Assembly (NCBI GenBank): GCA_020854975.1
Contig: JAHKLQ010000103.1
Coordinates: 1 to 29,354, forward strand
Direction: 5' to 3'
Origin: Methanobacterium sp.
GTDB lineage: Archaea; Methanobacteriota; Methanobacteria; Methanobacteriales; Methanobacteriaceae
Length of the DNA stretch: 29,354 nt
Part shown: positions 25,020-29,354 of the stretch, one piece after another
How positions within the stretch are numbered: position 1 is the first letter of the stretch
How the letters are laid out: each line of letters begins with the position of its first letter
Notes under the pieces: generated by a model
What the model was told of the DNA's origin: nothing
Databases searched by the model: none
Seen by the model: only the letters and a program-made list of their open reading frames with translations
Made by a program: the position numbers and the translations under genes

Positions 25020-27332
25020 TTATATTAAAATCAGTTCAGGTAACCTTTCCCAAGGCCATTTACCATTTCGGGTCCATCCAGTGGCCACATTAGGTATCTC
25101 AGTATAGGTGGTGAGTCCCACCAGTAGGAGTACGTCTTGAGCTCTGCTGTAAGCCACGAAGTAGTGTCTGGTAAGGTCATCAAAGGCTCGTTCTTTTCCA
25201 GGTCTTTGGGGTGTTCCTAAGGGTGAGCAGGATCGGATCTCATCTTCCATGGTGCAGGATTTACCTCCATCATCTGGGAAACGTTTAAAGGCATTCATAC
25301 GATGGTTAGTTCTGAAGTCTGAACCCACATCCACAATTACCAGAGGAAATTCCAATCCTTTCGACTGGTGGATAGACATAACGTTTATCCGGTTATCTGG
25401 CAGGGTATCCAGAAGTCCTTCATCAACCTTTATGGCACCCGTGGCTAAAGGCACAAAAATGTTCCAGTAAGCATCTTTTATAGAATAGCATTCTAGGTTG
25501 GGGTCTTCTTTATCGAAAACAAGTTCTCCTGCGTAGTTACTGAATAGGGCGGTTTCGGATATGGTGCGGGTGATGGCTTCCAAGTATACTAAGCCCTCCA
25601 CATCATCCTGCAGAGTAGGTATCCATGTTACTACTTTATAAGCTAGATCTAGTAGGGGGACAGTTTTTTTCCAGGTTTTTCTTCCTAGGGGTTGTCTTTT
25701 TTGCCAGGCTGTCACAAAAGATGTTAAAGAAATTGGAGATGAGGGTTCTGGATTAGTTTCCAAGTATTCCCTGGCAGTTTTCCTCCAGGTTTTGAAGTTA
25801 TTCTTGGCAGTGTAGGGTAATTTTTCAATGGATTCCTGTATCTTGCATTCTGGGTCTATGCAGTCTAACATCAATCCACATAGAACTTGTGTCTCCCAGG
25901 TTCTTTCTAAACTTTGACCACGGGGGTTGAAGAGGGGTATTTGGAGTTTTTCCCTTAAATAATATGGAAGTTTCCTGGTTTTGTAGACCTGTTCCTGAGG
26001 TGAACTTAAAAGAATAGAGAGATCAGTGGGTGATCCTTCATCCTGGTTAACTTGGATTTTATGGTCCTGGATTTGGTATCCATCTCCACAGACTACTTGT
26101 TCAATGAATTGGGATAGGTCACAGGCTAAAGTTTCCACATCCTCACGGAACATGCCCAGGATCGGGAAGTCCGTGAAAGGGGGTGATCTTTCAGGTTGGA
26201 TGGCTGGTTTGTCCTTTACCCGGGCTGGTTGGAAACCACTATCCAATTGTGAGAAGGCATTGCAGAACTTTACAATGTTTCGAGTGGAGCGGTAGTTTTG
26301 AGACAGGTTAATTAGTTCTGGTTGGTTTCCTTCTAGTTGACTAGTGAATCGTTCCAAGAAGTTGGTGAATAGATCCACGGTGGCTCCTCGGAAGCGGTAG
26401 AGAGATTGGTCATCATCTCCCACCACAGTCATACTGCCCCCATTGTTTATAGCAGCCTGGGCAAGTTGGAAGTAGATCTGTTCCTGAAGAAGATTAGAAT
26501 CCTGGTATTCATCCACTAATAGAAGTTTCAATCCATCTAGGAAGTCATCCAGTTTTCCAGCTTTTAGTTGGTCCAGAAATTCTGCTTCTAACATGGCAAA
26601 GTCATATAGACTTCGGCTTTCCAGTTCACTCAAGTAGTCGTTAATGGCTTGGTAGGCGACTTCAAATCCAGGATGTTCATTCTGTTTTTCACAGGCGAGT
26701 TGGTCCCATGCTACTTGGTCATAATAGACCCGATCTTTAATTTCCAAGAGTTGTTTGCACATTTCATTGGTGTTAAAACCGAATTTACCCCCTCTGAGTT
26801 GGATGAGATATTCTTGTAGGTCTTCGTTGTGGTGTTTTTCCTCCTTGAAGAGGCCTACATTTAGCATGAGGGCACTGGTTACAAAGTCCTGGATGACGAC
26901 TGGTGGTGCTGCACCAGGAGCACGATGTATTTTCAGGATGTCCTGGGATATGCTGTCCAGGGTGCCAGTGATGATTTGATTGAAGTCCAGACGCCTGAGA
27001 TGGGGATGTATGTCTTCAAATTCTGAGGACTTCAGGAGAACTTGCCGTATTTCATCTCCCCATGAAAGGATCCTTGACCTTAATTCACTTGCTGCCTTTC
27101 TGGTGAAGGTTGTAGCTAAAATAGAAGAAGGGTGAACATCATCAACGTAGATGAATTTTAATATCTTCAACACCATGACCGTGGTTTTACCACTGCCTGG
27201 TCCTGCAACTAAAAACTGAGATTCACTTACAGGAGCACTGATGGCCTGGTTTTGATCAGGGTTATCTTTTTTGGATATTTTTCTGTTTAAATATTTAATA
27301 ACTATTGTTTGATAATCTTTCCCCGATATCAA
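25020..27332 (-). CDS. UvrD/Rep superfamily 1 helicase
   Basis: A 770-residue ATP-dependent DNA helicase. The start is TTG, five bases after GGGGAGT. All SF1A motifs are present: LVAGPGSGKTTVM (Walker A, 41-53), ATTFTRKAASELR (Ia), LLVDEYQDSN (Walker B), VVGDDDQSLYRFRGA (III), LSQNYRST (IV), VMSIHQSKGLEFPLVIV (V) and HYFVAYSRAQDVLLLVG (VI). The C-terminus after motif VI is short, and there is no nuclease domain as in AddA or RecB. The Fe-S nuclease downstream on the same strand is the likely partner in DNA end resection or defence. The upstream region resembles that of the DUF1156 methylase, pointing to joint control. Confidence 0.93.
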   Translation of the reverse strand: MISGKDYQTIVIKYLNRKISKKDNPDQNQAISAPVSESQFLVAGPGSGKTTVMVLKILKFIYVDDVHPSSILATTFTRKAASELRSRILSWGDEIRQVLLKSSEFEDIHPHLRRLDFNQIITGTLDSISQDILKIHRAPGAAPPVVIQDFVTSALMLNVGLFKEEKHHNEDLQEYLIQLRGGKFGFNTNEMCKQLLEIKDRVYYDQVAWDQLACEKQNEHPGFEVAYQAINDYLSELESRSLYDFAMLEAEFLDQLKAGKLDDFLDGLKLLLVDEYQDSNLLQEQIYFQLAQAAINNGGSMTVVGDDDQSLYRFRGATVDLFTNFLERFTSQLEGNQPELINLSQNYRSTRNIVKFCNAFSQLDSGFQPARVKDKPAIQPERSPPFTDFPILGMFREDVETLACDLSQFIEQVVCGDGYQIQDHKIQVNQDEGSPTDLSILLSSPQEQVYKTRKLPYYLREKLQIPLFNPRGQSLERTWETQVLCGLMLDCIDPECKIQESIEKLPYTAKNNFKTWRKTAREYLETNPEPSSPISLTSFVTAWQKRQPLGRKTWKKTVPLLDLAYKVVTWIPTLQDDVEGLVYLEAITRTISETALFSNYAGELVFDKEDPNLECYSIKDAYWNIFVPLATGAIKVDEGLLDTLPDNRINVMSIHQSKGLEFPLVIVDVGSDFRTNHRMNAFKRFPDDGGKSCTMEDEIRSCSPLGTPQRPGKERAFDDLTRHYFVAYSRAQDVLLLVGLTTYTEIPNVATGWTRNGKWPWERLPELILI

Positions 27333-27354
27333 TTGATACTCCCCATATTTATGT

Positions 27355-27434
27355 TAAAATAATATCTGTTTAGTAGATTCATTATATTTACATAAAATTG
27401 TTGTGGAGATATGTTGAAATTTCAAAATAGAATC
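27355..27434 (-). promoter_or_regulatory. Upstream region of the helicase shared with the methylase
   Basis: Counterpart of the methylase upstream blocks: TAAAATAATAT at 27355-27365, TTACATAAAATTGTT at 27388-27402 followed by GTGGA, and AAAATAGAATC at 27424-27434. The start codon contexts are also alike (ATGGGGAGTATCAATTG here, ATGGGAGTTTCCATG at the methylase). It is probably a related promoter and leader. Confidence 0.5.
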
Positions 27435-27438
27435 CTAT

Positions 27439-27531
27439 TTTTATGATATGTGACGACAGAAATATGCATAAACTCAAGTTTATGTATCCATGTAACAGAA
27501 TTTTATGATATAAGATAACAGAAACGAGCAT
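27439..27531. repeat. 31-base direct repeat pair with a palindrome between
   Basis: Copies at 27439-27469 and 27501-27531 agree at 24 of 31 bases, both starting TTTTATGATAT and containing ACAGAAA and GCAT. A perfect inverted repeat, CATAAACT-CA-AGTTTATG (27467-27484), overlaps the end of the first copy. The cluster lies just upstream of the MNT remnant and may have been its operator. Confidence 0.65.
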
Positions 27532-27543
27532 TAAAGATTTTGA

Positions 27544-27879
27544 ATGTTATGGGGGAATGAAAAAATAGATATTGAAGTTATAGTTTTTGAACTTGCCTGT
27601 AAATTAAGTAAAATGCCATCTTTAGAGTCTGTGGTCTTATTTGGGTCTGCAGCACGGCGTGAAATGCATAAAAAGAGTGATGTTGATATTTTACTTATAT
27701 TTAATGCAGATCATGACCCTGAAATTAGTGATGAGGGCAGTTTCGTTCATAAAATATCAGGTGAGGTGGAAAAAACATCATATCCATAAGTGCTTCAAAG
27801 AGGGTATAACCTAATATGGTTGAGTATAGGGGAGATTATATTATCCTATGAGTACTGTGTTGGATCCAGCATTATATGA
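27544..27879 (+). pseudogene. Decayed MNT-type nucleotidyltransferase (HEPN/MNT antitoxin family)
   Basis: The first 81 codons, ending at TAA 27787, give the MNT core: SLESVVLFGSAARREMHKKSDVDILLIF, with the GS and DxD catalytic signature, then HKISGEVEK. Immediately after the stop the same frame goes on for 29 codons with VLQRGYNLIWLSIGEIILSY, which resembles the usual end of this family (a GYNLIW-like and an ILxYG-like segment). The gene thus seems to have acquired a stop codon and an internal deletion. Whole family members are antitoxins that AMPylate HEPN toxins; no HEPN gene is seen here. The truncated protein could still be made from ATG 27544, though no clear ribosome site is visible. 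Confidence 0.7.
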
Positions 27880-27910
27880 AAAAAATGGATAGTTAATAAG
27901 GGTTTGAAAA

Positions 27911-28948
27911 TTAAGTGTTTCCATTTTCAGTTTTATCTAAATACTTCCGAGCCACATCCTTATCAAAATCACTAATATAATCCCTATCCTGGATTTTGCG
28001 ATATTTTTCAAATTCTTTATTGGCAATTTCCTTGCTAACTGCATGGGAAACTTTTCCAGGATTCTCGAGAATATCGTATTCATTGAATTTTAGAAATGCA
28101 TCTAACCTAGACGCCCAATCCTCCATGGACATAACTCTACCTTTTTTAGCTTGGTTTTCAGCATAATCCAGGTACATGTTAACAATACGATTTAATTCTG
28201 AGATTTCTTCTTGGGATAAATAATTTTTAGCCACATCAATGTCAGATTTTAAGATCTTACCTTCAGGTGTATTCTTCCAATTAGTAAGGCCCATATTCTT
28301 TTTAGTGCTGTCAGCTCTTTTGAATATGATCTCTGCAGCGGTGTGATGAGTTATGGCCCAGTGGAGTTTGTTCTGGACTGTTGCATAGAATTTTTTAGTT
28401 ATCTCTGCATTTTCATTGTAATCGTAACTACATTCTGCGTATAAATCAGTGATTTTCTGGTAGAATCTACGTTCACTGGCTCGGATCTCACGGATCTTTT
28501 CCAGTAATTCATCGAAATAATCGCGACCAAAACGGGTGCCGTTTTTTAAAAGTTCATCATCTAAAACATAGCCTTTGGTTATGAATTCATTTAACTTTTC
28601 TGTAGCCCAGATACGGAAATGGGTGGCTTTTTTGGAGTTTACTCGGTACCCAACAGCTATAATTGCGTTTAAATTATAGAAATTCACATCTCTAGTAACT
28701 TTTCTTTTACCTTCTTGTTGAACTATCCGGAAATTCCGGATAGTTGAATTTTTTTTTAACTCTTCACTTTCAAAAATATTTATTAAATGTTCGTTCACGG
28801 TTCTTACATCAACTTCGAAGATTTCTGCCATTGTTTTTTGTGTTGACCACATGGTGTCATCTTTAAAAAGAACCTCGATGGTAGCTGCGCCTTCATCACC
28901 CTTATAAAGAATTATATTATTTTTTTGTAATTTTTGATCTTCTGCCAT
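27911..28948 (-). CDS. rhuM: RhuM family protein (virulence RhuM, PF13310)
   Basis: I use the ATG at 28948; a TTG three codons upstream is the alternative. The 345-residue protein starts with a short beta segment (IILYKGDEGAATIEVLFKDDTMW) and a winged-helix-like part (STQKTMAEIFEVDVRTVNEHLINIF). The RhuM block VNFYNLNAIIAVGYRVNSKKATHFRIWATEKL and a long helical C-terminal half with HHTAAEIIFKRADSTKKNMGLTNWK and YLSQEEISELNRIVNMYLDYAENQ follow. The family is widespread on mobile and accessory DNA in bacteria and archaea, with the N-terminal part likely binding DNA; its biochemical role is not settled. No Fic or restriction partner is seen. Confidence 0.88.
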   Translation of the reverse strand: MAEDQKLQKNNIILYKGDEGAATIEVLFKDDTMWSTQKTMAEIFEVDVRTVNEHLINIFESEELKKNSTIRNFRIVQQEGKRKVTRDVNFYNLNAIIAVGYRVNSKKATHFRIWATEKLNEFITKGYVLDDELLKNGTRFGRDYFDELLEKIREIRASERRFYQKITDLYAECSYDYNENAEITKKFYATVQNKLHWAITHHTAAEIIFKRADSTKKNMGLTNWKNTPEGKILKSDIDVAKNYLSQEEISELNRIVNMYLDYAENQAKKGRVMSMEDWASRLDAFLKFNEYDILENPGKVSHAVSKEIANKEFEKYRKIQDRDYISDFDKDVARKYLDKTENGNT

Positions 28949-28957
28949 AGATCTCAA

Positions 28958-29354
28958 CTCTTAAAATAAAATTGAGTTATAGTTATAGATAGTTTGTTTA
29001 GCTTAATAAAACCAATAATTAAACTGTTTTTTTATAGAATAGATTTTATGAAGGTTTTATTAAACCTGTAAGTTTTTTTCTATTTGCATAAAAAGGACAT
29101 ATATGTGATATATGGACTTGTTCTCATAGACATTTTCCACCTCCCCTGGTATTTGTTAGTGTGTGTGCTTTACTATGATCATATATTAGTCATGGTAGTT
29201 GTCCTGAGGAGCATGTGAGAAGTAAAAAGACATCAACTCTAACCAAATAAAACAGGCTTAATTATAACAAAAATTATTGTTCAACTCTCATTACTTCATA
29301 TGTCTTTTTATAATATTTTTAATTGCCGACCTAACAAATGACGCTGAGTTTACA
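28958..29354. other. AT-rich end of window without a recognisable gene
   Basis: The only coding-like signal is a 17-codon minus-strand frame at 29080-29133 (MSMRTSPYITYMSFLCK) behind a very strong ribosome site, GGGGAGGTGG. This may be a leader peptide or the start of a lost gene. An imperfect hairpin around 29172-29201 (ACTATGA with TCATGGTAGT) is also visible. No tRNA or repeat array was seen. Confidence 0.4.

Noticed and set aside
24816..25028. 70-codon frame overlapping the end of vapC
   Set aside because: The PIN-domain motifs are all in the other frame; this one has no start context or motif.
29080..29133. 17-codon frame with an excellent ribosome site as a gene
   Set aside because: Too short and without any motif to claim as a gene; only mentioned in the note on the window end.

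Overview
This AT-rich window (many TATA-like boxes, GGAGGTG-type ribosome sites, GTG and TTG starts) looks like the chromosome of a methanogenic archaeon of the Methanobacteriales, most likely Methanobacterium or a close relative. Pointers are the PAS/GAF sensor kinase with a HisKA_2 core, a large DUF11-repeat surface protein, many small zinc-ribbon membrane proteins, lipobox-bearing small proteins, and an exonuclease III homologue whose length and key residues match Mth212 of Methanothermobacter. The assignment is inferred from protein families; no rRNA or tRNA gene was seen.

Layout. 1-3083: 3' part of a receiver/GAF/PAS hybrid histidine kinase. 3359-6849: cell-envelope genes (two paralogous DUF4405-like membrane proteins with conserved histidines, two lipoproteins, a three-helix membrane protein, a secreted TIM-barrel glycosidase-like protein). 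7037-9910: DUF11 adhesin-like protein on the minus strand, ending in a clear terminator. 10070-11212: zinc-ribbon/TPR protein. 11216-13831: DUF1156 DNA methylase, minus strand. 14188-15851: a membrane metal-dependent hydrolase overlapping a probable dead AAA-like ATPase, plus a ribbon-helix-helix (RHH) microgene. 16111-17745: Csa3-type CARF-HTH regulator divergent from a DUF4064 protein and a lipoprotein, with a perfect palindrome between them. 18101-21854: ARPP-1 family protein and a run of zinc-ribbon membrane proteins, the last one frameshifted. 21938-27332: exonuclease III, a PD-(D/E)XK Fe-S nuclease and a UvrD helicase on the minus strand, with an antitoxin/VapC pair on the plus strand between nuclease and helicase. 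27544-28948: a decayed MNT nucleotidyltransferase and a RhuM-family protein.

How the parts may fit. The most interesting possibility is a dispersed nucleic-acid-processing or defence set made of the DUF1156 methylase, the AddB/Cas4-like nuclease and the UvrD helicase. Methylase and helicase are 13.5 kb apart but share a similar upstream region: two exact blocks at nearly the same spacing and a third near-exact block. A decayed copy of the helicase 3' end lies between the nuclease and vapBC, so the toxin-antitoxin pair seems to have entered a former helicase-nuclease operon. A CARF regulator without a CRISPR array, an ARPP-1 protein without visible partners, a RHH regulator, RhuM and the MNT remnant give the right half an accessory character. 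That these genes act as one system is inference.
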